This document shows positions 1-8,600 of a stretch of 64,000 bases of DNA, in pieces. Made by a program: the position numbers and the translations under genes. Below the pieces are notes generated by a model that did no database searches, was not told the DNA's origin, and saw only the letters and a list, made by a program, of their open reading frames with translations. Each line of letters starts with the position of its first letter. Positions within the stretch are counted from its first letter, which is position 1. Source of the stretch: Tissierella simiarum (GTDB taxonomy: Bacteria > Bacillota > Clostridia > Tissierellales > Tissierellaceae); contig NZ_JAHLPM010000002.1 of the NCBI RefSeq assembly GCF_018917865.1, forward strand, positions 347,651-411,650, in the 5' to 3' direction.

Positions 1-603
1 ATTTAAAACCTGTGTAAACGTCTTTTTTGTTTCTTTTTTAAAAATAGTACAAAAATAACATTTATTAATTTTTAAATAATTACAAATATCTGTTAGTGTT
101 ATTTGCTCGCTATATCTAGCTTCAATATAATCTATCGCTCTCTTAACATGAAAACTATAAGGAGAATTTTGTGAAGACATACTTTGTCTTATATAAAGAC
201 TATCTTTTCCTATCATCCTTAATAAAGAGATTAAGTGCGGAACACAAGAACTAGGTTTATATAAAAATTCCATATTATTTGTTTTCTCAATACTATAAGG
301 ACCTAAAATATATATACCTCTTTCTACAGTTCTAGGACAAATATAACAAGCTGTAAAATTAACTTTATCTAAACAGTCAATGGTGACTATAGAAGATTCA
401 TCTTTTTTTATTATTTCATTTTCAATCCTTTCATAGATATCATTATGATCAAATACCTTATTTAACCTTGTGTCATACCCTATTGAATGTATGATGGTAC
501 CATCCCATTTAAACGCCTTAATTGGAATATGGGTACATGAAAAGAATTTTTCTATAGTATTAGAAATATGCTTTTCAGCTAAACAGTTATTACTCAGCAC
601 CAT
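1..603 (-). CDS. AraC-family transcriptional regulator (3' end outside window)
   Basis: I translated the minus strand from ATG at 603, which follows a GAGGTG ribosome site at 609-614. The reading frame stays open to the window edge (201 codons). Residues about 1-145 form an unrecognised sensor domain. From about residue 150 there is a typical AraC first helix-turn-helix (RAIDYIEARYSEQITLTDIC, then F-x-x-IFKKET). The second HTH must lie beyond base 1. It is divergent from a siderophore-type ABC importer, so regulating that operon, possibly with the siderophore as ligand as in other AraC-type iron regulators, is an inference from context. The family assignment is firm; the ligand is unknown. 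Confidence 0.85.
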   Translation of the reverse strand, partial: MVLSNNCLAEKHISNTIEKFFSCTHIPIKAFKWDGTIIHSIGYDTRLNKVFDHNDIYERIENEIIKKDESSIVTIDCLDKVNFTACYICPRTVERGIYILGPYSIEKTNNMEFLYKPSSCVPHLISLLRMIGKDSLYIRQSMSSQNSPYSFHVKRAIDYIEARYSEQITLTDICNYLKINKCYFCTIFKKETKKTFTQVLN

Positions 604-692
604 TATAATTCACCTCTCTAAAAAATCACCAAATATAGTTATAAAAATACAAATATCTTTAAACATGATCAATAAGTAAATGTTATTATAAG

Positions 693-709
693 TGATAATT
701 GATATCAAT
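693..709. promoter_or_regulatory. Fur-like box / palindrome between regulator and importer
   Basis: TGATAAT-T-GATATCA (693-707) resembles the 7-1-7 Fur box. The overlapping ATTGATATCAAT (698-709) is a perfect 12-bp palindrome, and a second GATATCA occurs at 718-724. It sits about 100 bp before the importer's first gene and about 90 bp before the divergent regulator. It could bind Fur, the AraC-type protein, or both. It matches the consensus less well than the two feo boxes in this window. Confidence 0.5.
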
Positions 710-809
710 AGAAAATCGATATCAAGATCTTAAGTATTTTATTAATTATATCAATGAAGAAAGAGAGGTGTCAAATAAAAAGCTTGGTTGTTTACAGTAA
801 GGAGGCATC

Positions 810-1757
810 ATGAAAAAACGATATTTATTTATAACATTAATTATTCTATCACTAAGCTCAATATTCATTGGAGTGAAAGAAATAAGCCTACTAGATATAC
901 TATATTTTAATGAAGATAAAATTCAAATATTGCTTCTTAGTAGAATTCCACGTTTAATTAGTATTATTATAGCTGGGATAGGTATGAGTATAAGTGGATT
1001 GATTATGCAGCAAATAAGCCGTAATAAGTTTGTATCTCCAACAACAGCTGCAACTATAGACTCAGCTAAATTAGGCGTTTTAGTGTCATTAATCTTATTC
1101 ACTGCTTCTAGTCCTCTTAAGAAAATGATGATTGCTTTTATCTTTGCAGTATCAGGAACATTCTTATTTATGCAGATATTAAAAAGGATAAAATTTAAAA
1201 ACACTATCTTTATTCCGCTTATAGGAATGATGCTTGGAAGTATTATAGATTCAATAACCACTTTTTTTGCTTATAAATATGATCTTGTACAAAATATTTC
1301 TTCTTGGTTGCAAGGAGATTTTTCTATGACAATTAAGGGAAGATATGAACTTTTATATATCAGTATTCCTCTTGTAATAATTGCATTTATATATGCTAAT
1401 AAATTTACTGTCGCAGGAATGGGAGAAGATTTTTCTGCAAACTTAGGACTTAACTATAATAGAGTAATGAATATAGGAATTGTTATAGTAGCTTTAATAT
1501 CATCATTAGTCATAATTACAGTAGGAAAGATACCTTTCTTAGGTCTTATAATACCTAATATAGTTACAATTTTTCAAGGAGATAATATGAAAAAGAATAT
1601 CGTTCATACAGCTTTACTAGGAGCAATATTCCTTTTATTCTGTGATATCTTAGGGCGTATAATCATATTTCCTTATGAAGTTTCAATTAGTCTTACAGTT
1701 GGAATAATAGGAAGCCTTATATTCCTTTACTTATTAGTTAGGGGGAATAAATCATGA
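810..1757 (+). CDS. Iron-siderophore ABC transporter permease (FecCD family), first subunit
   Basis: This 315-aa integral membrane protein (about nine hydrophobic segments) belongs to the FecCD/BtuC permease family. Signature stretches include RIPRLISIIIAGIGMSISG near the N terminus and GKIPFLGLIIPN near residue 250, the usual ATPase-coupling region. It would form half of the channel that carries Fe(III)-chelates across the cytoplasmic membrane. ATG 810 follows AGGAGG. The order permease-permease-ATPase-binding protein, with 4-bp overlaps, matches the yclNOPQ (petrobactin) and fatDC-type systems. The substrate cannot be read from sequence. Confidence 0.9.
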   Translation: MKKRYLFITLIILSLSSIFIGVKEISLLDILYFNEDKIQILLLSRIPRLISIIIAGIGMSISGLIMQQISRNKFVSPTTAATIDSAKLGVLVSLILFTASSPLKKMMIAFIFAVSGTFLFMQILKRIKFKNTIFIPLIGMMLGSIIDSITTFFAYKYDLVQNISSWLQGDFSMTIKGRYELLYISIPLVIIAFIYANKFTVAGMGEDFSANLGLNYNRVMNIGIVIVALISSLVIITVGKIPFLGLIIPNIVTIFQGDNMKKNIVHTALLGAIFLLFCDILGRIIIFPYEVSISLTVGIIGSLIFLYLLVRGNKS

Positions 1758-2704
1758 AAATTAGAAGAAAAATAGGCTTTCTTACAATTTTATCAATTAT
1801 ATTAATCGTACTATTTATATTTATAGGTCTAAACAGTAGCAATTTTGAGTATTTTCTCTATAGAAGAGTACCAAAGGTAATTGCAATTATTCTAACAGGA
1901 GGGGCTATAGCCTTTTCTTCAATGATATTTCAAACAATTACCAACAACCGTATACTAACCCCTAGTGTATTAGGATTAGATTCATTATATATGTTTATAC
2001 AAACTTTTGTAGTCTTTGCCCTTGGATCTAAAAACCTAGCTGTCATAAATAGTAATTTAAACTTTATTATATCTATTGGATTAATGATAATTTTCTCAGC
2101 ACTATTATATACATTCTTATTTAAGAGAGAGGAAAATAATATTTTCTTTCTTCTATTGGTAGGACTAATACTTGGGACTTTTTTCCAAAGTTTATCCTCT
2201 TTTATGCAGATGCTTATAGATCCTAATGAGTTTTCACTAATACAGGATAAGATGTTTGCTAGTTTTAATAATATAAACACAAATATTTTGATACTATCTT
2301 CTATAATCATTCTTTCAATGTTAATTTATACTCATAAGTATACTAAAGTGCTAGACACTATATCTTTGGGAAAAGAGCATGCAATAAACTTAGGAGTGGA
2401 TTATGACAATGTTGTTAGAAAAATGTTGGTTATCGTAGCTATACTGGTGTCAGTATCTACAGCTTTAGTTGGACCAATAACATTTTTAGGACTTCTTGTA
2501 GTAAATCTTGCTCGTGAATTTTTAAATACTTATAAACACAAATATTTGATAATAACATCTATATTAATAAGTATAGTTGCATTAATGGGAGGTCAGCTAA
2601 TTATTGAAAGAATTTTTAACTTTAGCATGCCTATAAGCGTTATTATAAACTTCATTGGAGGATTCTATTTTATATATCTATTGTTAAAGGAGAATAAAGT
2701 ATGA
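1754..2704 (+). CDS. Iron-siderophore ABC transporter permease (FecCD family), second subunit
   Basis: This 316-aa FecCD-type permease is the partner of the preceding subunit. It carries the paired motifs RRVPKVIAIILTGGAIAFSS near the N terminus and GPITFLGLLVVNLAREF near residue 238. Its ATG overlaps the upstream stop by 4 bp, indicating translational coupling. Family members of this size have 8-10 membrane spans, in line with the hydrophobic segments visible here. The two permeases together form the heterodimeric channel. Comparable to YclO in the petrobactin system, but that specific equivalence is only inferred from order and size. Confidence 0.9.
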   Translation: MKIRRKIGFLTILSIILIVLFIFIGLNSSNFEYFLYRRVPKVIAIILTGGAIAFSSMIFQTITNNRILTPSVLGLDSLYMFIQTFVVFALGSKNLAVINSNLNFIISIGLMIIFSALLYTFLFKREENNIFFLLLVGLILGTFFQSLSSFMQMLIDPNEFSLIQDKMFASFNNINTNILILSSIIILSMLIYTHKYTKVLDTISLGKEHAINLGVDYDNVVRKMLVIVAILVSVSTALVGPITFLGLLVVNLAREFLNTYKHKYLIITSILISIVALMGGQLIIERIFNFSMPISVIINFIGGFYFIYLLLKENKV

Positions 2705-3456
2705 TAGAGGTAAAAAATCTAATAAAACAATATGGCAATAAGAGTGTAGTTGACAATGTATCCACTCAAATAACAAATGGAAAAATCACATCTTTTATTG
2801 GTCCTAATGGTGCTGGAAAAAGTACATTGCTATCTATGATAAGTCGACTTATTCCAAAAAACAACGGAGAAATTTTTATTGATGGCAAGGAATTAGTTCA
2901 ATGGAATAATACTGATCTTGCAAAAAAGATATCTATATTAAAACAATCAAATCATATAAATATAAGACTAACTATTAGAGAACTAGTAAGCTTTGGACGC
3001 TTTCCTTACTGTCAAGGCAATTTAACTAAAGAGGATATAAGATATGTTGACGAAGCAATAAGTTATATGAAGCTTAAAGATATAGAACATAAATATCTTG
3101 ATCAATTAAGTGGGGGTCAAAGGCAGAGAGCTTACATAGCAATGATTATAGCTCAAAACACAGAGTATATTTTATTAGATGAACCATTAAATAATCTAGA
3201 TATGAAACATTCTGTACAAATAATGAAAATACTAAGGTCCTTAGTAGATGATTTAGGAAAAACTGTCGCTATAGTTATACATGATATTAACTTTGCATCT
3301 TGTTATTCAGATTATATAGTGGCATTAAAAGATGGAAAAATAATTAAAGAAGGTAATACTAATGAGATTATTAATAAAAAAGTATTAGAAAGTATATATG
3401 ATATAGATTTTACAATTGAAGATATAGAAAACAACAAAATCTGTGTATATTTCTAA
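2701..3456 (+). CDS. Iron-siderophore ABC transporter ATP-binding protein
   Basis: This 251-aa ABC ATPase of the FepC/FhuC class powers the importer. Visible motifs are Walker A GPNGAGKST (residues about 34-42), the Q-loop region, the signature LSGGQRQRAYIAM (about 138), Walker B YILLDEP (about 158) and the switch histidine in VIHDINFA. It overlaps the second permease by 4 bp. A small AAGGTT/AACCTT stem lies between its stop and the binding-protein gene and could modulate expression of the latter. Function is secure; the chelate transported is not known. Confidence 0.93.
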   Translation: MIEVKNLIKQYGNKSVVDNVSTQITNGKITSFIGPNGAGKSTLLSMISRLIPKNNGEIFIDGKELVQWNNTDLAKKISILKQSNHINIRLTIRELVSFGRFPYCQGNLTKEDIRYVDEAISYMKLKDIEHKYLDQLSGGQRQRAYIAMIIAQNTEYILLDEPLNNLDMKHSVQIMKILRSLVDDLGKTVAIVIHDINFASCYSDYIVALKDGKIIKEGNTNEIINKKVLESIYDIDFTIEDIENNKICVYF

Positions 3457-3526
3457 TACATTTATAAAGAAAATAAAGGTTAAAAACCTTGAAATTAAAA
3501 ATAAAAAAATTAATGAGGTGGATAAA

Positions 3527-4507
3527 ATGAAAAGAAACAAAAGTTTAATTTTACTATTAATAGTAATCATTTCTGCTTTAGCTCTTACTGCATGCAGCTC
3601 AGAGCCCAAGGTAAATGAGAAAGAACCAATTGAAGAAACTTCTACTGACGTTGACACTACTAATGTTGATACTACAGTTACTGTTAAGCACGAATTGGAT
3701 GAAGTCACTGTAAATAAAAATCCTAAAAACGTAATAGTTTTTGATTATGGTGTATTAGATACGCTTGATAAAATGGGTATAGAAGTACTTGGATTACCAA
3801 AATCTAATATTCCTTCTTATCTTGAAAAATATAATGATGATAAATATGTAGACATTGGAACTTTATTTGAACCAAACTTTGAAAAAATCTTTGAATTGAA
3901 GCCAGATATAATTATTATTTCTGGAAGACAGGCAAAAGTATACGATGAGCTTAAAAAACTTGCTCCAACTTTATATCTTTCAATAGATGGAGCAAATTAT
4001 ATAGATTCATTTGAAAATAATATGAAAATATTAGGTGAAGTTTTTGATAAAGAAGATTTTATAGAAAAAGAAATTAAAAATATCCAAGACTCCATTAAAT
4101 CTTTAAATGAAAAGGCAGCGGCTGATGGAAAAAGCACTTTAATTGTTATGGCTAATGATGGTAACCTTAGTGCTTATGGAGAAGGTTCAAGATTTGGTAT
4201 TATACACAAAGAGTTTGGACTAACTCCTGTAGATAAAGATATTGAAGTTTCAAACCATGGTAAAAAGATTTCTTTTGAATATATAGTGGAACAAAATCCA
4301 GACTATCTTTTCGTCATAGATAGAGGAGTTGTTGTTGGTGCAGATACATCAGCACAGCAGGTATTAAACAACGATTTAATTAAATCTACAACTGCATATA
4401 AAAATGATAAAATTATATATCTTGATGCCCAAGTATGGTATGTATCTTCTGGTGGACTTACTGGTACTATGAAGATGATAGAAGAAGTAAAATCAGCTTT
4501 AGAATAA
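3527..4507 (+). CDS. Iron-siderophore substrate-binding lipoprotein
   Basis: This 326-aa periplasmic-binding-type lipoprotein has an N-terminal signal with lipobox LTAC near residue 21, so it would be anchored outside the membrane. A short acidic/Thr linker is followed by a class III (CeuE/FatB/YclQ-like) binding fold. I chose ATG 3527 because it follows GAGGTGG and leads straight into the signal peptide; upstream codons are non-homologous. It captures an Fe(III)-siderophore and delivers it to the two permeases. A perfect palindromic terminator follows the stop, ending the operon. Confidence 0.92.
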   Translation: MKRNKSLILLLIVIISALALTACSSEPKVNEKEPIEETSTDVDTTNVDTTVTVKHELDEVTVNKNPKNVIVFDYGVLDTLDKMGIEVLGLPKSNIPSYLEKYNDDKYVDIGTLFEPNFEKIFELKPDIIIISGRQAKVYDELKKLAPTLYLSIDGANYIDSFENNMKILGEVFDKEDFIEKEIKNIQDSIKSLNEKAAADGKSTLIVMANDGNLSAYGEGSRFGIIHKEFGLTPVDKDIEVSNHGKKISFEYIVEQNPDYLFVIDRGVVVGADTSAQQVLNNDLIKSTTAYKNDKIIYLDAQVWYVSSGGLTGTMKMIEEVKSALE

Positions 4508-4512
4508 AAACT

Positions 4513-4550
4513 AATCTCCTCTTTAATTGTATACAATTAAAGAGGAGATT
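4513..4550. terminator. Perfect 38-bp palindromic terminator, probably bidirectional
   Basis: Arms of 19 bp starting AATCTCCTCTTTAATTG and mirrored exactly to 4550. It lies between the importer operon (+) and cwlD (-), which converge. T-rich sequence follows only briefly (ttttaaat). Confidence 0.75.
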
Positions 4551-4612
4551 TTAAATTACAAACCTATCATTTAAACTTATTTTAAATTCGTTATATCTGC
4601 TTCATAATCTTC

Positions 4613-5344
4613 TTATTCTATATATTCTTTTATACCTTCCTTTATAGCTAGTGCAATCTTCTGTTGGTATCTATTGTTTTTTATCAATTTATTATCCTCT
4701 ATATTAGTTATAAATCCTACTTCTACTAATACTCCAGTATATTTTGTTTCTCTTAATACAAAATAATCTTCTGGAATAGCTTCGGCTTTCATTGAATTAT
4801 CCTTTAGGAAATCTTGATAAACATTTATATCTACTGATTGACAAATACTTTGAGCTAACATTTTTCCTTCAGTGGATGTAGGATAATAGTATACTTTAAC
4901 TCCCCTAGCTGTACTCTTTTTGCTAGAGTTTACATGAACACTAACAAAAACAATTGGGTCGTTTTCATTTATAATAGTCTTTCTTGCATTTAAATCTTTT
5001 ATATATCTAGAAGCCTTAATATCACTGTGTTCTTCTAAAGAAACATCTTTTTCTCTAGTCATTACTACTTTAAATCCTTCTTTTTCTAATACTTTTTTCA
5101 ATTTTAAGCTTACATCTAAGTTTATATCCTTTTCAAGTAAACCATCTTTATCACCAGTTCCTCCATCAATTCCACCATGACCTGGATCTATTACAATTTT
5201 ATTGGGTGACTTATGGCTAAAAATATCAGATACCATAGAGCCTTTTAAAAAATATACCATAAGAATTAATAATATTATAAATGCTAATAAAATTAATATT
5301 TTTTTATTTAACTTTATTACAAAAATATTAATCCCTTTTCTCAT
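4613..5344 (-). CDS. cwlD: N-acetylmuramoyl-L-alanine amidase CwlD
   Basis: This 243-aa Amidase_3 zinc enzyme has an N-terminal membrane segment (residues about 13-33). The catalytic region opens with IDPGHGGIDGGTG (first Zn-His); HVNSS and VEVGFITN-x-ED later supply further zinc and catalytic residues. CwlD makes muramic-delta-lactam in spore cortex peptidoglycan and is usually about 235-240 aa, matching here. The start at 5344 follows AGGTG at good spacing; an in-frame ATG 42 bp upstream (5386) has no ribosome site. Presence implies a spore former. A general cell-wall amidase cannot be fully excluded. Confidence 0.85.
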   Translation of the reverse strand: MRKGINIFVIKLNKKILILLAFIILLILMVYFLKGSMVSDIFSHKSPNKIVIDPGHGGIDGGTGDKDGLLEKDINLDVSLKLKKVLEKEGFKVVMTREKDVSLEEHSDIKASRYIKDLNARKTIINENDPIVFVSVHVNSSKKSTARGVKVYYYPTSTEGKMLAQSICQSVDINVYQDFLKDNSMKAEAIPEDYFVLRETKYTGVLVEVGFITNIEDNKLIKNNRYQQKIALAIKEGIKEYIE

Positions 5345-5553
5345 TTTTTCACCTACATTCTTAAAATAATATAAACCTTTTTTCATATTTATTCAATAAT
5401 TAAAGGATAAATGCTTAAACATAACAGCAAAAAATACTTAAAAATACAAATTAATTCTAGTAAATTTATTCTTTATTATATAAGCATTTTATAAAACTTC
5501 TTCTTTGATACAGCATACTATGAAATATAGATATTAGCAAGGTGATGATAAAT

Positions 5554-5993
5554 ATGACTATGTATCCAGGGGAAATACTTGCTTATACAATTCAACCCTA
5601 TGATACATTATTGCAGATAGCAATGGAAATGAAATTGCTTCTAAGTTTAGTAAGTTGTTTAAAGAACATCTTGTTATTGCGGCTGAACTCATTAAAACCG
5701 CTAAGGCTGGAGATAACAATGCAGTAGCTGATGCTGAAAAAAGATGGTATGCCAATGCAGATGAAATTGCTGCCTTTCTTGGCTATATTAATCCTTATTG
5801 GTCTGAAGAAGATTGGAGAGCAATGCTATATGAGCATCTAGCACTAACTAAATCTGAAGTAGTTAATATTCTTAACCACAATTATGCAACAGGCATAGAA
5901 CTATATGATGAGATTGAAAGGCAAGCACTAAAAATAGCTGATATAATGACTGAAGGAATTGTTAAACAATTTCCGTATAAATTTACTAGATAG
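5554..5993 (+). pseudogene. Chimeric remnant: LysM-like start joined to a small helical protein
   Basis: A start with SD AAGGTG encodes about 20 residues resembling the opening of a clostridial LysM protein (YTIQPYDTLLQIA). The frame then changes near 5604-5620. The second frame reads NEIASKFSKLFKEHLVIAAE and runs 130 codons to 5993, including WYANADEIAAFL and MYEHLALTKSEVVNILN. From memory, this matches a 130-150-aa all-helical Firmicute family sometimes mislabelled acetylglutamate kinase; its first half is missing. I read the locus as two truncated genes fused by deletion. A frameshifting or separately initiated product (TTG 5655) is less likely. Confidence 0.6.
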
Positions 5994-6024
5994 TTTCTAT
6001 TATGTGTCAGATGTAAATATTTAG

Positions 6025-6058
6025 AAAAGAGCCAAAATTGATCTTTTGACTCTTTTTT
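6025..6058 (+). terminator. Intrinsic terminator after the chimeric remnant
   Basis: Stem AGAG-CCAAAA / TTTTG-ACTCT with loop TTGATC, followed by seven T residues. Confidence 0.75.
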
Positions 6059-6317
6059 TATTCATTCCAATATTTTTTTAACATATTTAATAAACTATCT
6101 ATATTTCAATTGATGTTACAAATTCTATCCAGAAAATCATTTATTTTTATTTGAATAACTAAATCACATCTAGGAGTCATCAAAGAATAATTAGCAAATA
6201 TGTTTTGACTTTTAATAATCAAAATTCTTATTTTCTAAGTGAATACAGCTTGTCTTTTTACATATGAAAAATAAAGAGAGTACAGGACTTTTCCTTACAC
6301 TATAATATCCAATCTAC
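6059..6317. other. Intergenic stretch with a weak minus-strand open frame
   Basis: No gene with a ribosome site. The minus strand holds about 40 open codons ending at TGA 6106-6108 (TPRCDLVIQIKINDFLDRI) without an ATG at a plausible place. It may be a fragment, but I cannot name it. Confidence 0.3.
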
Positions 6318-6548
6318 TTAAACCATTTCTGATATACCTTTTAAATACCTAGCAATTAGTTCGTCTAATCTTTGACTTAACTTAATTGTTTCTACATCAC
6401 TTATACCTTTTCCGCCCTCAATAACCTCCTTATTTAATTCACTCCTCAACATCTCAATTTCTCGTTTTAAATGTTTTAAATCTTCAATAAATACATCTTT
6501 TTCTATTTCTTTTATTCCTTTTTCTTTATATAGATTTTTGTCTGTCAT
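6318..6548 (-). CDS. Spo0E-family aspartyl-phosphate phosphatase
   Basis: This 76-aa protein has the Spo0E signature SQRLDELIARYL at residues 60-71 after a predicted coiled first helix (DLKHLKREIEMLRSEL). Family members are small helical hairpins that dephosphorylate Spo0A~P and so delay sporulation. The S-Q-x-L-D core carrying the catalytic Asp is intact. ATG 6548 follows GGAGG at 9-nt spacing. It is monocistronic by appearance. A second member lies at 42039-42203. Which response regulator it acts on is inferred from the family, not shown. Confidence 0.8.
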   Translation of the reverse strand: MTDKNLYKEKGIKEIEKDVFIEDLKHLKREIEMLRSELNKEVIEGGKGISDVETIKLSQRLDELIARYLKGISEMV

Positions 6549-7046
6549 TTTACATTTCCTCCAAATTATTAAAGCAATCTATACAGCTATACCTGTATTA
6601 ATATAGACATATATTTTTCTTCGAAAATTTTTATAGGTTCCTCTTAGAACTCATTATTACTTTGTTCTAATTCCTTTTTTCAGGTGAACAGCAAATCTAT
6701 AAATTCATCTCCACCTCCTAGTAGTTTTTATTATATAAGTCTGTTGTTGTATTCGTTGTTACTTTGTTATAATTATCACACTTGTACTATCTTAAAGTAT
6801 TGGTAAGATTATTTCTTCATATTAAATTTATCTATACCCACATAATAACCTCCTAAAGTATATTAAATAGATAAAGTCATAGTAATATTCTTCACGACTT
6901 TCAATTTTGAAGATAATTATATGCTATCTAATTATTGATACTGCTGCACTGAGTATCTTTTTTCTTTATGACAACGCATATTATTTCTTTTATATGAAAG
7001 TTATTCTTACAAATTACAGCCAATATTTTATCCAAAATCTGCTATA
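6549..7046. other. Long intergenic region, no supported gene
   Basis: Two minus-strand ribosome-like sites (AGGAGGTGGAG near 6710-6722 and AGGAGGTTATT near 6845-6855) each lead to an ATG followed within three codons by a stop, so they look like remnants. An imperfect palindrome GTTCCTCTTAGAAC occurs at 6637-6650. I see no RNA gene. Confidence 0.4.
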
Positions 7047-7063
7047 TGTTCTTTATTAGAACA
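7047..7063. promoter_or_regulatory. Palindromic operator 1 of the small Xre gene
   Basis: TGTTCTTTATTAGAACA, a TGTTCT-N5-AGAACA palindrome upstream of the Xre gene. The same sequence recurs exactly inverted downstream of the gene (7376-7392), and a near copy lies at 7096-7112. Confidence 0.65.
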
Positions 7064-7095
7064 TTCTATTGGATAATCTTGGGTAAAATACTAGT

Positions 7096-7112
7096 TGTTC
7101 CAATATAGAACA
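7096..7112. promoter_or_regulatory. Palindromic operator 2 of the small Xre gene
   Basis: TGTTCCAATATAGAACA lies immediately before the GAGGTGG ribosome site of the Xre gene, about 49 bp (close to five helical turns) from operator 1. This is typical of autoregulation. Confidence 0.65.
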
Positions 7113-7125
7113 GAGGTGGTTCATT

Positions 7126-7371
7126 ATGAAGTTAGTGTTAGATTCAGAAAAACGTAATATTATAGGTCCCAGGGTAAAAACTGCTAGATTAAAAAATAAC
7201 CTGACGCAAAAAGAACTGTCAGCCAAACTTGAAACATTAGCTGTTTACATTGATAGAGCCAGTATCTCTAAACTTGAGCAGCAAAAAAGAATTATTACCG
7301 ATGTTGAACTAATGGCCTTATCGCAAGTATTATATGTAAGTGTTGGTTGGCTTCTGGGATTAGAAAAATAA
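7126..7371 (+). CDS. Small Xre-family helix-turn-helix regulator
   Basis: This 81-aa protein is essentially one HTH_3 domain. Residues about 13-70 read RVKTARLKNNLTQKELSAKL followed by RASISKLEQQKR as recognition helix, ending in the frequent LSVGWLLG-type tail. It has no ligand or dimer extension. ATG 7126 follows GAGGTGG. Two TGTTC-N7-GAACA palindromes lie upstream and a third directly after the stop, which argues for autorepression. No toxin or phage gene is adjacent, so its wider target is unknown. Confidence 0.85.
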   Translation: MKLVLDSEKRNIIGPRVKTARLKNNLTQKELSAKLETLAVYIDRASISKLEQQKRIITDVELMALSQVLYVSVGWLLGLEK

Positions 7372-7375
7372 TCTT

Positions 7376-7392
7376 TGTTCTAATAAAGAACA
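7376..7392. promoter_or_regulatory. Palindromic operator 3, downstream of the Xre gene
   Basis: TGTTCTAATAAAGAACA is the exact reverse complement of operator 1 and starts 5 bp after the Xre stop codon. It could allow looping or be a second regulated promoter. Confidence 0.55.
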
Positions 7393-7526
7393 TTATAACA
7401 TTTACCATTATTATTGTAAATCTAACTATAGGCTCTTACACGTTCATATCATGTAACAAATAATTCTTTAAACCCACTATTTTTGTTATAAACCTATTTA
7501 GTCGTCCTATTGCACTATATAAACAA

Positions 7527-7574
7527 AATACACCTTCTTGATACTGCTAAATATCATCATCAAGAAGGTGTATT
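7527..7574. terminator. Hairpin between convergent genes
   Basis: AATACACCTTCTTGAT at 7527-7542 pairs perfectly with ATCAAGAAGGTGTATT at 7559-7574; T-rich sequence follows on the plus strand. It may serve both the Xre gene and the minus-strand gene ending at 7668. The rest of 7393-7667 holds nothing I recognise. Confidence 0.65.
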
Positions 7575-7667
7575 TCTTACATAAGCTCAGACAATAAATG
7601 ACCTCTTCACAACGTTCTTTTCTTTGCTTAGATCGTCTTTATACATTTCTATATTTTCTATGAAATA

Positions 7668-8522
7668 CTATACATTGGACTTTGCATGCTCAATTCTACT
7701 TTTAAAATAATCATTAGTGGATATTCTTTTCTCCTCAAATATCTTATAACATTCTAATGCCATCTTATATTGAAATATATCGATTAAATTCATTATTAAG
7801 TTATTTATACCAACCATTGCTTGATTATACTTAGAGCGTTTGCTATTAAGTTGCTCCCAGGTACCTACAATTTCATCATAATTCTCCTTTTCATTATCCA
7901 TATCTAAATAAGGTACCAATGCATTAAATGATTCCATTGCCTTATCTAAGGCTTCAGACTGTGACCTATTTAAATATGTATTAATTACTAGTAATAATGA
8001 GTAATATGTAATCGTATAAAATCTCATATTGTAATCAGTTGGGTTTTCGTTTATGAGGTCTTTAATGTTATTTAAAGCAAATTCCGACATTTCTATATTA
8101 GGTTCCCCAAGCTTAGATCCTATTAAAGATATTGCAGCTCTATGGGATTCGAATCTAATTCTAAAGTTATCATTTGTCTTTGGTGCAGTATTACAAGCTG
8201 TAATATATAAATCATACCAAAACTTTTCATACCCACCTAAAATTAGTGTTTGTTTTTGTGTTCCATCTGAAACCGTCCAATATAACATCTCTTTAGGTAG
8301 TTCTTTATTTATAAACTCAGCAAATTTTATATGATTCTTAAACTCTTCATCAGCCATTCTAAGCATAGCATAATTATCTGAAATATTCCAATATGCCCAG
8401 CCTATATCCATAATATTATTTGTATCTTCATTACTTATAAAATTTCGTAAAATATCAATAATCTTAAATTTATCATCTTGTTGTATAAGATTTTGTACTA
8501 TATTAATTATGTTATTCACCAT
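7668..8522 (-). CDS. Hypothetical helical protein, 284 aa
   Basis: I do not recognise this protein. It is soluble, with no signal peptide or membrane segment. The composition is rich in Asn, Tyr and Glu, and the helical pattern (WAYWNISDNYAMLRMADEEF, YNMRFYTITYYSLLLVINTY, then helices to the end) suggests tetratricopeptide-like or other alpha-solenoid packing. ATG 8522 follows GGAGG at 10-nt spacing. It stands alone, bounded by a hairpin downstream and by a 14-bp tandem repeat 80-150 bp upstream. It may be a regulator-associated TPR protein, but that is speculation. Confidence 0.7.
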   Translation of the reverse strand: MVNNIINIVQNLIQQDDKFKIIDILRNFISNEDTNNIMDIGWAYWNISDNYAMLRMADEEFKNHIKFAEFINKELPKEMLYWTVSDGTQKQTLILGGYEKFWYDLYITACNTAPKTNDNFRIRFESHRAAISLIGSKLGEPNIEMSEFALNNIKDLINENPTDYNMRFYTITYYSLLLVINTYLNRSQSEALDKAMESFNALVPYLDMDNEKENYDEIVGTWEQLNSKRSKYNQAMVGINNLIMNLIDIFQYKMALECYKIFEEKRISTNDYFKSRIEHAKSNV

Positions 8523-8600
8523 ATACTTGATACCTCCAATTTATATAATGCAATAGACTTATTGGCACATTTAAGACCCTTTACAATGTGATAGATAATA

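Noticed and set aside
6703..6860. Small peptide genes after AGGAGG sites in the 6.5-7.0 kb gap
   Set aside because: Frames stop within three codons of the ATG.
7126..7371. Prophage repressor region
   Set aside because: No integrase, excisionase or structural phage gene occurs nearby.
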